A program made the position numbers and the translations under genes. From positions 372,001 through 436,000 of the forward strand of contig CP102255.1 in assembly GCA_025146135.1 (NCBI GenBank): DNA of 64,000 bases. Reading direction: 5' to 3'. Shown one piece after another: positions 47,503 through 56,481 of the stretch. Under the pieces are notes generated by a model. The model was not told the origin of the DNA. It saw only the letters and a list, made by a program, of their open reading frames with translations, and did not search any database. This stretch comes from Anaerotruncus colihominis (GTDB taxonomy: Bacteria; Bacillota; Clostridia; Oscillospirales; Ruminococcaceae). Numbering within the stretch: the first letter of the stretch is position 1; each line of letters begins with the position of its first letter.

Positions 47503-48054
47503 AGAGTCGAGGCGGGCGCGCAGGTTGATAAAATCGTCGAGCGCGCCGGGCTTGTTGACAGGGTTGCGCAGCAGGGCGGCGGGATGAAAGGTACCCATCA
47601 TCATAAGGCCGTCCTTATCAAAGAATTCGCCGTGCTGGCGTGTGACCTTGAAATTCGGATCGATCAGCGCGCAGGCGGCGACGCGCCCGAGGCAGACGAT
47701 GATTTTTGGCCGGATGAACTCAATCTGCGCGCGCAGATATGGCATACAGGCTTCGACCTCGTCGCGTTCCGGGTCCCTGTTTTTGGGCGGGCGGCATTTT
47801 ACCATATTGGTGATGTAAACGTCGTTCTGACGCGACAGCCCGACATGCGTCAAAATCTTATCGAGAAGCTGTCCCGCGCGCCCAACGAATGGTTCGCCCT
47901 GCAAATCCTCGTTTTCACCCGGACCCTCCCCGATAAACATAATTTTGGCATGTTGGCTGCCAGCGCCAAAAACAACGCTGTGGCGCGTCTGGCACAGCTT
48001 GCAGCCCTGACATGCAAGCGCGGCACTTTGCAGCGCCTGAAAGCTTTCATACAT
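47488..48054 (-). CDS. Uracil-DNA glycosylase, Fe-S type (family 4/5)
   Basis: 188 residues. The catalytic motif GEGPGENEDLQGEPFVGRAG, the second motif GTFHPAALLRNP and four Cys (Cys15, Cys18, Cys87, Cys103) for a [4Fe-4S] cluster define the family. It excises uracil from DNA in base-excision repair. The last residues SLQPF and the TGA fall in the dispersed repeat. Divergent from pduL with a 213-base AT-rich gap holding both promoters. Confidence 0.94.
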   Translation of the reverse strand: MYESFQALQSAALACQGCKLCQTRHSVVFGAGSQHAKIMFIGEGPGENEDLQGEPFVGRAGQLLDKILTHVGLSRQNDVYITNMVKCRPPKNRDPERDEVEACMPYLRAQIEFIRPKIIVCLGRVAACALIDPNFKVTRQHGEFFDKDGLMMMGTFHPAALLRNPVNKPGALDDFINLRARLDSLQPF

Positions 48055-48267
48055 GGCGGAACCTCCATTTTATCCCTAAATTGTCTTTGGCCGGACAACA
48101 CCCTTTTCTTTCCCTTGAAATGGAGCGCGGTCATGGCTTTGCTTACAGTTTAATTGTATCGGGAACAAATGTCAAATCGTTGATTTTTTCGCAAAACGCT
48201 TGAAAAAAATGCGGACAAAGCGTACAATGGAACTGTACCATAATTTCGCAATTGGAGGATTAAGGAT

Positions 48268-48840
48268 ATGGCAAATACGTTTATTGTTGAGACTTCTGCG
48301 CGTCATCTGCATGTGACGGAGCAGGACTTGGAAACGCTGTTTGGCAAGGGTGCGAAGCTGCACTATAAAAAGGAGTTGTCGCAGCCCGGTCAGTATTCCT
48401 GTGAGGAGCGCGTCGATGTTGTCGGCCCGAAAAAGACGATCAATATGTCTATTATTGGACCATGCCGCCCCGCAACGCAGGTTGAGGTCGCTTTGACCGA
48501 CGCGCGTGCGCTCGGCCTGACGCCGCCGATCCGCGAATCCGGCCATGTTGAGGGCAGCGCCCCGTGCAAGCTGGTCGGTCCGTGCGGCGAGGTTGAATTA
48601 AAGCAGGGCGTGATTGTTGCCAAGCGTCACTGCCACTTCGATCCGGCGTTTGCCGAGCAGGTGGGGGTCAAGGACAAGGACATTGTTTCCGTTAAAATCA
48701 ATACGCCCGAGCGTTCGCTCGTGTTCGGCGATGTGGTGATCCGTGTCAGCCCGGCATTCCGTCCGGCGATGCATATCGATACCGACGAAGCCAACGCGGC
48801 AGGCTGCGCGGGCGAGGTGCTCGGCGAGGTTGTCAAATAA
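48268..48840 (+). CDS. pduL: PduL-type phosphate acyltransferase
   Basis: 190 residues. PduL hallmarks: SARHLHVTEQDLETLFG, LTDARALGLTPPIRESG, GVIVAKRHCHF with zinc-binding His, and PAMHIDTDEANAA. It interconverts acyl-CoA and acyl-phosphate (acetyl or propionyl). Not in a microcompartment operon and without the N-terminal encapsulation peptide, so it probably serves as the housekeeping phosphotransacetylase, with acetate kinase encoded elsewhere. Confidence 0.93.
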   Translation: MANTFIVETSARHLHVTEQDLETLFGKGAKLHYKKELSQPGQYSCEERVDVVGPKKTINMSIIGPCRPATQVEVALTDARALGLTPPIRESGHVEGSAPCKLVGPCGEVELKQGVIVAKRHCHFDPAFAEQVGVKDKDIVSVKINTPERSLVFGDVVIRVSPAFRPAMHIDTDEANAAGCAGEVLGEVVK

Positions 48841-48858
48841 GCGGCCTAGTGCATATAA

Positions 48859-48900
48859 CAGCGGGACGGCATGGGTACATGCCGTCCCGCTGAGTATTTT
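48859..48900 (+). terminator. pduL terminator
   Basis: CAGCGGGACGGCATG pairs perfectly with CATGCCGTCCCGCTG around GGTA, followed by AGTATTTT. Confidence 0.85.
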
Positions 48901-49039
48901 CATTTGCCGGGTATCGCTATTGTATCGGGCGTCAACCGTGCGGCAGCCGATCTTTTATCGCCCTGTCATGGATTCCACACATTAATAACACAATTTTCCT
49001 CCATACTGAACCACAGCAAGCTGTGAAAGGGTGCACATC

Positions 49040-49714
49040 ATGGACAATAAAATTCTTGTGGCGGAGGATGAGGAAAAAATCCGCCGTCTTGTTTCAAGCT
49101 ACCTTGTGCGCGAGGGTTTTAAGGTGGTGGAGGCCGCAGACGGACAGCAGGCTGTCGAAAAATTTGAGGACAACGAGGACGTTGTACTGGTGATGCTCGA
49201 TGTAATGATGCCAAAAAAGGACGGTTATGACGCCTGCCGAGAAATACGCGGCAAATCGAACGTGCCGATCCTGATGCTGACGGCGCGCGACAGCGAGCAG
49301 GACGAGGTGGCAGGGTTCGGCGCCGGCGCCGACGAGTATATCGCCAAGCCGTTTTCTCCGACCATTCTGGTGACGCGCGTAAAAAACCTTTTGCGCCGCA
49401 CCAGCTCCAACGATATGAGCGACGTATCGGCCGGCGGCGTAAAGGTGCTTTACCGGGAGCGCACAGTGACAGTCGACGGCAAAAAAATCATTACAACGCC
49501 CAAGGAGTTCGACCTGCTTTATTATTTGATCCGCAACACAAACATTGTTTTGACACGCGACCAGATCATCTGCACGGTCTGGGATATGGATTACGCCGGC
49601 GACGACCGAACGGTCGATACACATATCAAATGCCTGCGCGCCAAGCTCGGTCCGTATGCCAAATGCATCGTCACCGTGCGAAAGGTTGGATATAAGTTTG
49701 AGTGGCTGGAATGA
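49040..49714 (+). CDS. OmpR-family response regulator
   Basis: 224 residues from the ATG at 49040 (GAAAGGGTG upstream). Receiver: VAEDEEKIRRL, phospho-Asp in VMLDVMMPKKDG, LTARDS and YIAKPF. C-terminal winged helix: TVDGKKIITTPKEFDLLYYL and AGDDRTVDTHIKCLRAKLG. Overlaps the kinase gene, so a cognate pair. Targets unknown. Confidence 0.95.
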   Translation: MDNKILVAEDEEKIRRLVSSYLVREGFKVVEAADGQQAVEKFEDNEDVVLVMLDVMMPKKDGYDACREIRGKSNVPILMLTARDSEQDEVAGFGAGADEYIAKPFSPTILVTRVKNLLRRTSSNDMSDVSAGGVKVLYRERTVTVDGKKIITTPKEFDLLYYLIRNTNIVLTRDQIICTVWDMDYAGDDRTVDTHIKCLRAKLGPYAKCIVTVRKVGYKFEWLE

Positions 49715-51260
49715 CTGGGGCCTCAAGCGAAAACTGTTTGCAATTATCCTTTTTATACTGATTGTAAATATTGTTGTGCTGCTGTTTATGGGTTCCACTC
49801 TGTTTGAACGCTTTTATATCGGCAACAAGCAGACAGAGCTTCAGCGCAGCGCCGAAAAAATCCGGGAAACCTATGAACAGAGCAGCGCCGATTTCTATGA
49901 TGAAATTGAACTGATTGAGAACGAAAACGCCACTGTGACGCTGTTCGAGATCGATTCCAACGGTTCGCTTGCAGTCAAATACCACTCGCGCGCCGGCAAG
50001 GATGAGATGCGTCCCTGGGGCGACAAGCCGGATATGCCTGTTCCGCGCGATGATGGCATGGAGCGGTTTAAAAAGGATATGCTGGACCGGCTCCTGCGCG
50101 CGGACGACAGCTACAATATCCGTGTGGAGGCGCCGTTTGGCCGTGACGATGTCGATGGTTCAATTACTTTGACAACGCGGCTCGACGACAATCTTTACCT
50201 GTTTATGGATTCCCCGCGCGGTTATATCAAATCGAGCGCCGATCTGGCTGTGAAGTACACGGCCTTTTTGTCCATTATTATTTTGCTGATCGGTTCATGG
50301 CTGATCTATCTGGCCGTTGACCGCATGACAAAGCCCATCCGAAACATACAGGAGGTCGCTGATAAAATTTCCCGCCTCGATTTCTCCCAGAACTGTCCGG
50401 CGCGCGGCAGCGATGAAATCGCGCGGCTTGCAACCTCAATCAACAACATGTCGGATGAATTGCAGTCGAACATCAGCCGTTTGGTGGAGGCCAACGATAT
50501 CCTCAAAAGCGACCTGGAGCGCCAGCAGCAGACGGAACAGATGCGCCGGCAGTTTATTGCGAACGTTTCGCATGATTTCAAGACGCCGCTGACCCTGATG
50601 ATCAGCTACGCGGAGGCGCTTTCTGAACAGGCGCACGGCGAACAGGCGCAGGAATGCTGTGAGATCATTATCGGTGAGGGGAACAAGCTTTCTGCAATGG
50701 TGGGACGGCTGCTTGAACTGTCGCGCCTTGAAAGCGGCGTGGCCCGCGCTGAAAAATCGATCTTCTGTTTAAGCGAGGTGCTTGACGAATCTGTGCGCAG
50801 CCTGCGTATTTTGACAGAGCCGCGCGGGATACAGGTGCGCCGTTGTCTGGATGAGGAATTCATCGTCTGCGCCGATTATACCAAGATTGACCAGGTTGTG
50901 ACAAACCTGTTTGAGAACGCCGCCAAATATGCGCCAAAGGGAGCGGTTGTCACGCTGCGTGCGCAGCGTGCTGGTGTGGATGCGTGCCGCGTATCCGTTG
51001 AAAACACGGGTGCGCAGATTCCGCAGGAGGATATCAGCAGCCTGTTTGACAGCTTTTACCGGGGGGATAAGGCGCGGTCCAACGATGGACAGAGCTATGG
51101 TCTGGGGCTTGCAATTGTGCGCGGCATTATGGATGCACACGGCCGCCCCTACGGTGTGGAAAATATTGAAGGTGGCGTGCGGTTCTGGTTTGAACTGGAG
51201 CTGGCCGACCTTGATGATACGGACGATAGCAGTGGGGACATGCCGGAGGAGGGAATATAA
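49698..51260 (+). CDS. Sensor histidine kinase
   Basis: About 520 residues. Membrane helix 1 (FAIILFILIVNIVVLLFMG), an extracytoplasmic sensor of ~150 residues, helix 2 (YTAFLSIIILLIGSWLIYLAV), HAMP (~220-270), HisKA H-box FIANVSHDFKTPLT and HATPase (NLFENAAKY, GLGLAIVRG). The frame overlaps the regulator gene; a TTG at 49698 with AAGGTTGGAT before it is the likeliest start, but codons upstream to 49656 are open, so the start is uncertain. Signal unknown. Confidence 0.92.
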   Translation: MSGWNDWGLKRKLFAIILFILIVNIVVLLFMGSTLFERFYIGNKQTELQRSAEKIRETYEQSSADFYDEIELIENENATVTLFEIDSNGSLAVKYHSRAGKDEMRPWGDKPDMPVPRDDGMERFKKDMLDRLLRADDSYNIRVEAPFGRDDVDGSITLTTRLDDNLYLFMDSPRGYIKSSADLAVKYTAFLSIIILLIGSWLIYLAVDRMTKPIRNIQEVADKISRLDFSQNCPARGSDEIARLATSINNMSDELQSNISRLVEANDILKSDLERQQQTEQMRRQFIANVSHDFKTPLTLMISYAEALSEQAHGEQAQECCEIIIGEGNKLSAMVGRLLELSRLESGVARAEKSIFCLSEVLDESVRSLRILTEPRGIQVRRCLDEEFIVCADYTKIDQVVTNLFENAAKYAPKGAVVTLRAQRAGVDACRVSVENTGAQIPQEDISSLFDSFYRGDKARSNDGQSYGLGLAIVRGIMDAHGRPYGVENIEGGVRFWFELELADLDDTDDSSGDMPEEGI

Positions 51261-51267
51261 GCGCTGA

Positions 51268-51302
51268 AAGGCGGTCTGACACGATACGGGCCGCCTTTTT
51301 TT
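51268..51302 (+). terminator. Terminator after the two-component genes
   Basis: AAAGGCGG pairs with CCGCCTTT across a 16-base loop and TTTT follows. Confidence 0.65.
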
Positions 51303-51366
51303 GTTGCGATATCCTCCATGGCCAGGGCGATACGCAGGCACAGCCCGCCGCCGCCCTGATGGCCAA

Positions 51367-51398
51367 TTTTATCACGCCGCTTTGCGGACACGATAAAA
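51367..51398. repeat. Short hairpin related to the 110-bp array
   Basis: TTTTATC and GATAAAA enclose CGCCGCTTTGCGGAC, matching the CATGCCGCTTCGCGGACATG core of the tandem unit with mutated arms. It lies between the kinase terminator and the transporter gene. Confidence 0.55.
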
Positions 51399-51516
51399 AG
51401 GCGTTCCCCTATGGAATTTTGAATCTTCCTGCGCTATAATAAAACCATATAAAAGACAAAAGCGGTGCAGCATCAAAGCGTGAAAGTGGTGGTGGGCCGC
51501 AATTATGAGGTGTATT

Positions 51517-52845
51517 ATGCAGGAACATCACGGTGCGCGCGGAGCGCAGTTTGGCAGCAAAATCGGCTTTATTTTGGCCTCGGTCGGTTCGGCGATCGGT
51601 ATGGGAAACATCTGGATGTTTCCATACCGCGTGGGGCAGTATGGCGGGGCGGCGTTTTTAATTCCATATTTTCTGTTTGTGGCGCTGTTCGGCGCAGTCG
51701 GACTTTCGGGTGAATTTGCACTTGGACGTCTGACGGGGACAGGACCAGTCGGGTCCTATGATTATGCAATGCGCACGCGCGGTTTGCGCGGCGGAAAATT
51801 GCTCGGTGCGATTCCGCTGCTCGGTTCGTTCGGGATTGCAATTGGCTATTCTGTCATTGTCGGCTGGGTGCTGCGTTCGGCCGCCGGCGCCGCGACGGGC
51901 GGGCTGTTCGCGGCCGATTCCGAAACGTTTTTTTCGCAGATGACAGGCAGGTTTGGAAGCGTTCCGTGGCATCTGGCGGTTGTGGCGCTGACGGTGCTGT
52001 TTTTAGCGGGCGGCGTCATCAAGGGGATTGAAAAAGCCAACCGTGTTATGATGCCGGCGTTTTTTGTGTTGTTTATCATCATTGCGGTACGTGTCGCATT
52101 CCTGCCGGGCGCGGGGGAGGGATACCGTTATTTGTTTGTTCCCAAGTGGAGCGCCCTGCTTGATATGCGCACCTGGATTATGGCGATGGGACAGGCGTTT
52201 TTCTCCCTGTCGATTACCGGGTCCGGAATGATCATCTATGGCAGTTATCTGGCTAAAACAGAAGATATCCCCCATGCGTCCGCGATGACGGCCATCCTCG
52301 ACACGCTGGCCGCGCTTGTTGCGGGCTTTGCGGTGATCCCGGCTGTTTATGCGTTTGGCCTCGATCCACGCTCCGGCCCGCCGCTGATTTTCCTGACGCT
52401 TCCCAAGGTTTTCGCGCAGATGCCTGCCGGGAGGCTGTTTGCGGCGCTGTTTTTTATATCGGTATTTTTTGCGGGCATTACCTCGCTGATCAACATGCTG
52501 GAGGTGTGCGGCGAGGCGCTCAGCCGGCATCTGCGCCTTGGACGCCTGCCCGCTCTGCTTATAACAGGCGCGATTGTGTTCGGCGCGGGCCTGTTGATTG
52601 AATATGAGCCGTATCTCGGCCGATGGATGGATGTGGTCACAATCTATATCGTGCCGATCGGCGCGCTGCTCGGCGCAGTCATGATCTATTGGGTGCTTGG
52701 TATGGACAGCATCGGCAGAGAGCTGATGACAGGCCGTAAAAAGCCGCTTCTGCATGGCTTTGCATTTCTGGCAAAATATGTCTATATTTTTCTGGCGGGC
52801 GCTGTGGTCGTATGCAGCTTTGCAATCAAGGGAGGCATCGGCTGA
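51517..52845 (+). CDS. Sodium-dependent transporter, NSS (SNF) family
   Basis: 442 residues with about eleven hydrophobic helices. The family start FGSKIGFILASVGSAIGMGNIWMFPY-type (helix 1, sodium site) and GGAAFLIPYF are plain. Bacterial NSS proteins import amino acids with Na+. GAGGTG lies 5 bases before the ATG at 51517; an ATG at 51505 is also in frame. The stop overlaps the DUF1638 start by one base (TGATG). Confidence 0.93.
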   Translation: MQEHHGARGAQFGSKIGFILASVGSAIGMGNIWMFPYRVGQYGGAAFLIPYFLFVALFGAVGLSGEFALGRLTGTGPVGSYDYAMRTRGLRGGKLLGAIPLLGSFGIAIGYSVIVGWVLRSAAGAATGGLFAADSETFFSQMTGRFGSVPWHLAVVALTVLFLAGGVIKGIEKANRVMMPAFFVLFIIIAVRVAFLPGAGEGYRYLFVPKWSALLDMRTWIMAMGQAFFSLSITGSGMIIYGSYLAKTEDIPHASAMTAILDTLAALVAGFAVIPAVYAFGLDPRSGPPLIFLTLPKVFAQMPAGRLFAALFFISVFFAGITSLINMLEVCGEALSRHLRLGRLPALLITGAIVFGAGLLIEYEPYLGRWMDVVTIYIVPIGALLGAVMIYWVLGMDSIGRELMTGRKKPLLHGFAFLAKYVYIFLAGAVVVCSFAIKGGIG

Positions 52846-53576
52846 TGCGGCTTGCGGCGATTGCCTGCCGTGTTTTCACGCGTGAATTGAGCGCGGCCGT
52901 CGCCAAATGCGCGCATCCGGTGGAGGTCAGTTGGCTGCCTCAGGGTTTGCACGACACGCCTGATTTGCTGCGCGCGCGGATTAACGGGACAATCGATGCA
53001 ATCGAACGCGTCGACGCCGAAGCGCCCGCCCGCCGCCGGTTGGATGCAATTGTGCTTTGTTACGGCCTTTGCGGCGGCGGACTTGACGGTGTGCGCGCGG
53101 GCCGGCTGCCGCTGGTTGTGCCGCGCGCCGACGATTGTATCGGGATATTGCTTGGCTCTCAAAAGCGGTATCTTGATTATCTCGCCGCACGCGCCGGCAT
53201 TTACTGGTATACGCCGGGATGGATTGAATATGCGGACACGCCCTCGCGCGTCTATTATGATGCAAAGCTGCGCGACTATACCGCGCGGTTCGGCGCGGAG
53301 AACGCGCAATGGCTGCTGGAGCAGGAAAATACCTGGATCGGCGCCTATGAGAGCGGTATTTATATTGCGGCGCCCGCCTGCCCTTCCGGCGCGTTTGAAG
53401 CGTTCGCACAGGATGCTGCGCGCATGTATGGCTGGCGTTTCGAGACGGTTTTGGGCAGCGCCGGCTGGCTGGAGGCTCTGCTTTCCGGCGGCTGGGATGC
53501 GCGCCGTTTTGCCGTCTGCCCGCCCGGCGAAACCCTATCCCGCACCTACGACCCGCAAATTTTCCCGCTTTTTTGA
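52845..53576 (+). CDS. DUF1638 family protein
   Basis: 243 residues in the DUF1638 pattern as recalled: IACRVFTRELSAAV at the start, DAIVLCYGLCGGGLDGVRAGRLPLVVPRADDCIGILLGS in the middle, and a C-terminal AVCPPGETL. Such proteins accompany corrinoid methyltransferase and amine genes in anaerobes; conserved Cys may bind metal or cofactor. Function unknown. The GGGAGG site lies inside the transporter gene. The last residues FPLF and the stop codon come from the dispersed repeat. Confidence 0.82.
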   Translation: MRLAAIACRVFTRELSAAVAKCAHPVEVSWLPQGLHDTPDLLRARINGTIDAIERVDAEAPARRRLDAIVLCYGLCGGGLDGVRAGRLPLVVPRADDCIGILLGSQKRYLDYLAARAGIYWYTPGWIEYADTPSRVYYDAKLRDYTARFGAENAQWLLEQENTWIGAYESGIYIAAPACPSGAFEAFAQDAARMYGWRFETVLGSAGWLEALLSGGWDARRFAVCPPGETLSRTYDPQIFPLF

Positions 53577-53705
53577 AAAAAGCCTGGCAAAAAACTTTCC
53601 GGCTTTTTTGGAAAAAAGCCTCGGCAAAAAACTTTAGTCGGCTGCGCCGCGAACAGCGGGACAGGTTTCGGCATTTATGCAGGCTGCGCCGCGAACAGTG
53701 GGGCA
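53564..53705. repeat. Dispersed gene-end repeat, locus D (inverted)
   Basis: Reads in the opposite sense to loci A-C, matching the plus-strand gene it ends: two modules (GCTTTTTTGAAAAAAGC and GGCTTTTTTGGAAAAAAGCC), CAAAAAACTTTAGTCGGC and TGCGCCGCGAACAGCGGG, the last phrase being present twice. The DUF1638 stop lies in the first module. Confidence 0.85.
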
Positions 53706-53716
53706 TGAGCGTTTCT

Positions 53717-53753
53717 AATCGGTACAGTTTCTTATATTGCGGTGCGCCGGCAT
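53717..53753 (-). repeat. Right junction sequence of the 37.5-kb interval
   Basis: Directly adjoining the break in the ATPase frame at CCCATG (53756-53751). On the minus strand ATGCCGGCGC, six bases, ATATAAGAAACTGTACCGATT. Imperfect inverted match to 16234-16265. Confidence 0.5.
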
Positions 53754-54039
53754 GGGGCGGCGTACCATCCGCAATCGAGGTTTTGATATCAGGCAGGATT
53801 ACGCCATCGAGCGAATCGGCGTCCGATGAACAGTGGATCAATTCGACCTGCCCGCAGCGGTCCGCCGCAAAATCAGCCACCCGCTTCATCAGCGTCGATT
53901 TTCCGGCGCCCGGACCGCCCTTGATGACAAATTCACGCCATCCATCCGTTGGATCAGCGAGCTGGTCAAAGCGGGAAACGAAGCCCTGCGGCGTGTTTGC
54001 TCCAAGAAAAAAGCGCAGGGGCTTTGCGGTATCACTCAT
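53751..54039 (-). pseudogene. N-terminal part of a split P-loop ATPase (PRK06851-like)
   Basis: About 96 intact codons from the ATG at 54039 (AAAGGAATGGG upstream): MSDTAKPLRFFLGANTPQGF, Walker A IKGGPGAGKSTLMK, IHCSSDADSLDGVILPDIK and TSIADGTPPH. After the His codon, the frame continues into unrelated DNA containing repeat D. In intact relatives, as recalled, the next residues are HVI(D/E)PKYPGA, and exactly this text opens the remnant at 15410-16233. The two pieces therefore look like one gene cut in two. The shortened P-loop domain alone is unlikely to work. Confidence 0.85.
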
Positions 54040-54313
54040 ATAAAGACCCATTCCTTTCGCATCTTGATGAAAGCCGCGGACGGCCGGCGCGAAGCTGCCG
54101 CGCCTTTTTTTACCGCGCGTTTTTCTGCGTGCACCGCCCAAAACAGCCGTTATTTCATCGTATTCCCATCCGTGCAATTTGGTTCGTCGGAAAAATCTGA
54201 GAAAATAGAAACGCAAAAGTTTGTTAAGCCGCGGGGAGCGGACAGCAGAAATGCTGTCCGCTGTAGCTTTGCGCGCAAACTGCAAAATTCTTTCATACAA
54301 TTTGCAAAAAAAC

Positions 54314-54358
54314 GGCGCTTAAAAGGTTTACAAAAATCCTTTTAAGCGCCGTTTTTTT
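54314..54358. terminator. Bidirectional terminator
   Basis: GGCGCTTAAAAGG pairs perfectly with CCTTTTAAGCGCC, with A-run on the left and T-run on the right. It ends the leftward prophage transcript containing the XRE gene. The 54040-54313 gap holds the promoter region of the ATPase remnant and no gene. Confidence 0.88.
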
Positions 54359-54369
54359 ACAGGTTAAAA

Positions 54370-54633
54370 TTAACTTTTCCTACGGTTCCCATGTTCCTCG
54401 CAGATCAAATCTTCACCAGTCCTGCGCTGCTGGTTCGGTATGTATTCCAGCAGATCGGAAACTTTGCAGTCCAAGACCTCGCAAATCCTGTCCAGCTGAT
54501 CGAAAGATACGCGTTCCGCCATCTCGTTGTACAAGTCGCCAATGGTAGAGGAACGAATTCCGGTCAGCCGGGCAAGCTTTGCTCGGGTCCATCTGCGTTC
54601 TCCAAGGATACGAGACAGATGATTTTTTATCAT
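54370..54633 (-). CDS. XRE-family (Cro/CI-type) helix-turn-helix protein
   Basis: 87 residues: HTH in residues 5-60 (LGERRWTRAKLARLTGIRSSTIGDLYNEM), of the YozG/DUF-type small XRE class with VLDCKVSDLLEYIP. AAGGGG precedes the ATG. Probably a prophage or neighbouring regulator; tandem 20-bp repeats lie in its promoter region. Confidence 0.9.
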   Translation of the reverse strand: MIKNHLSRILGERRWTRAKLARLTGIRSSTIGDLYNEMAERVSFDQLDRICEVLDCKVSDLLEYIPNQQRRTGEDLICEEHGNRRKS

Positions 54634-54692
54634 CGCACATGCCCCTTTAGGGATATTTTACCGGAACATCAAATTTTTAGGGGCTGTTTGTG

Positions 54693-54733
54693 ATAAAATA
54701 ACGGAAATCGTTATAAAATAACAAATTTCGTTA
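54693..54733. promoter_or_regulatory. Two tandem 20-bp repeats, candidate XRE operators
   Basis: ATAAAATAACGGAAATCGTT and ATAAAATAACAAATTTCGTT follow each other at a 20-base period (16 of 20 identical), each with AAC/GTT half-sites. They lie upstream of the XRE gene and touch the end of the methylase gene. Confidence 0.5.
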
Positions 54734-55489
54734 GAAATTACGGATAATCAATTCCGCATACTGGGTCTGATTGTTTCCGCTGCCAGACAGCGTAGAGGGA
54801 CGGGTAATACCTTCAATCCTAGAGCCGGCGTACATTTCGTGCACCAGCGGATGATCATTGTAAGAGAGGATAAAGCGTCCTTTTATTTGACTTAAAACAG
54901 ATTTTAAACGATGATGATCCTGCATATAAAAAGGACTTTCGTAATATTTTTCTGCACCGATATATGGCGGATCTAGGTAGAACAACGCATCCCTGCGATC
55001 ATATACCTTTATAAGGTCCTCAAAATCTTTGTTTTCGATATTGACGCCGCGGAGCCGTTCCTGTATTTTTTCCATATATACGACGGCATTATCAATACTT
55101 TTGGAGCCGGTAGCGTAGGTGCGGTTATCAGACCCAAAGCTGATTTTAATGGTATAGAAAAAACGGGCCGCACGCTGAATATCCGTCAGGCCGCGTATAT
55201 GGAGCTGGTTGAGACAATCAAAGAACTGCTCCCGTGACGTCAGCATCCACTCCAATTCACGCTGTAACTCTCCGCAATGGTATTTTACACACCGGAAAAG
55301 ATTCGTCAGATTGCTGTTGATATCATTGTATACCTCCAACTGGCCGGGTATTTTTTCTCTGGCAAAAAGCACCCAGGCCGCGCCGCCGAACACCTCAATA
55401 TATCGCCCTGTTTCCTCAGTGGGAAAACGCTCCAAAATGGCTTTACACAGGGCGCGTTTACCGCCGATCCATCCAATTAAACTTTTCAT
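54731..55489 (-). CDS. DNA adenine methylase (Dam/D12 class)
   Basis: 252 residues. SAM-binding LIGWIGGKRALCKAIL and FGGAAWVLF (motif I), catalytic DPPY in FYLDPPYIG and FILSYNDHPLV. D12-class N6-adenine methylases of this length are common in Firmicute prophages, where they protect phage DNA from restriction. No restriction partner is encoded nearby. AAAGGAT precedes the ATG. Confidence 0.94.
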   Translation of the reverse strand: MKSLIGWIGGKRALCKAILERFPTEETGRYIEVFGGAAWVLFAREKIPGQLEVYNDINSNLTNLFRCVKYHCGELQRELEWMLTSREQFFDCLNQLHIRGLTDIQRAARFFYTIKISFGSDNRTYATGSKSIDNAVVYMEKIQERLRGVNIENKDFEDLIKVYDRRDALFYLDPPYIGAEKYYESPFYMQDHHRLKSVLSQIKGRFILSYNDHPLVHEMYAGSRIEGITRPSTLSGSGNNQTQYAELIIRNF

Positions 55490-55577
55490 CGCAATCTATC
55501 CTTTCGAATAATAAAGGGGCATTATCCTCGGATAAACTACGCAAAGTGGAAACAGGTCAAATACCTGGAAATAAATT

Positions 55578-56366
55578 TTAAGCAGTTTCATGCTGCGGCG
55601 TGTCCAGTATTTGGGCCAACGCCGCCAATGCTGCCGCCAGATCATTATGCAGGCCCGTCAGTTCTGCTTTGGATACAGAAATAGTTTCTTTTTCTGTTGT
55701 ATCCGATGAATTCTCTGTCCAGCCGTTCAGAAAATTCATCTTAATGATGGCTGGATAATCCCGGTAGCAGGCATTGATGTCCACCGGTACGGAAATGCCG
55801 TCCACACGCCCTACAAAGCCCCGCGCGTCTCCATGATGCTGCCACATCCCATAGCTGCCAGTATAGGTGCATTTTTCGGCGTACTGTGCAACCCACTTGT
55901 CATAAGCCATGAGCTGTCTGTCGTCCACCCAGTATTGCAGCCAGTTTGTCGAGGCGTACAGCCCCGCGTAGTACCCGGCATCCTCCAGAACCTTCAGGAA
56001 CGCCTTTGCCATGTCGGTGCGAAGCTGTTTTCCCTTGCCCACGCCCCAGGCGTTACCGCAGGGGGATTCGTATTCCTGGTCCATGTACACCGGATAGGTC
56101 GGGCGCAGACCGTCGAGCGCCCTGACGAATGCCGCCGCCTCCTTTTGCGCTTCGACGACCGTCACGGCGTCGCTCCACCAGTACGCACCCCAGTCAAGCC
56201 CCGCGGCCAGCACTGCGGGCAGGTATTTTTGACGGAACGTCCCCATCTCCCGAAGGCCCTGCCCGGCCTTGATGATCACAAAGCGGACGCCGTCCGCCTT
56301 CACACGCTCAAAATCAATTTCTCCCTGATGCGATGAAATATCGATACCTTTGATGACTTGTCCCAC
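55578..56366 (-). CDS. GH25 family endolysin (lysozyme)
   Basis: 262 residues from a GTG start at 56366 with GGAGG 7 bases upstream. The GH25 barrel shows IKGIDISSHQGEIDF (catalytic Asp), FVIIKAGQG, YPVYMDQEYES (Asp/Glu pair) and WQHHGDARGF. A ~45-residue Ser/Thr-rich tail lacks known wall-binding repeats. It cuts peptidoglycan for phage release. It follows the holin in the lysis cassette. Confidence 0.94.
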   Translation of the reverse strand: MGQVIKGIDISSHQGEIDFERVKADGVRFVIIKAGQGLREMGTFRQKYLPAVLAAGLDWGAYWWSDAVTVVEAQKEAAAFVRALDGLRPTYPVYMDQEYESPCGNAWGVGKGKQLRTDMAKAFLKVLEDAGYYAGLYASTNWLQYWVDDRQLMAYDKWVAQYAEKCTYTGSYGMWQHHGDARGFVGRVDGISVPVDINACYRDYPAIIKMNFLNGWTENSSDTTEKETISVSKAELTGLHNDLAAALAALAQILDTPQHETA

Positions 56367-56445
56367 CTCATAACCTCCAAATCTTAAATAAAGGTACAAT
56401 TATCAAGCGATTTTTTAACGGTTTTTATCATTAATGTTTAGTTGG

Positions 56446-56477
56446 TCAAGCCGCCGGTCAGATGACTGGCGGCTTGA
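56446..56477. terminator. Hairpin between holin and endolysin
   Basis: TCAAGCCGCC..GTCA pairs with TGAC.GGCGGCTTGA around GAT. No U-run follows on the minus strand, so it may attenuate rather than end transcription. Confidence 0.5.
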
Positions 56478-56481
56478 TAAT

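Noticed and set aside
52981..54300. Single 439-residue protein on the minus strand
   Set aside because: Only ~96 residues match the ATPase family. The rest is read-through of repeat D and the antisense of the DUF1638 gene.
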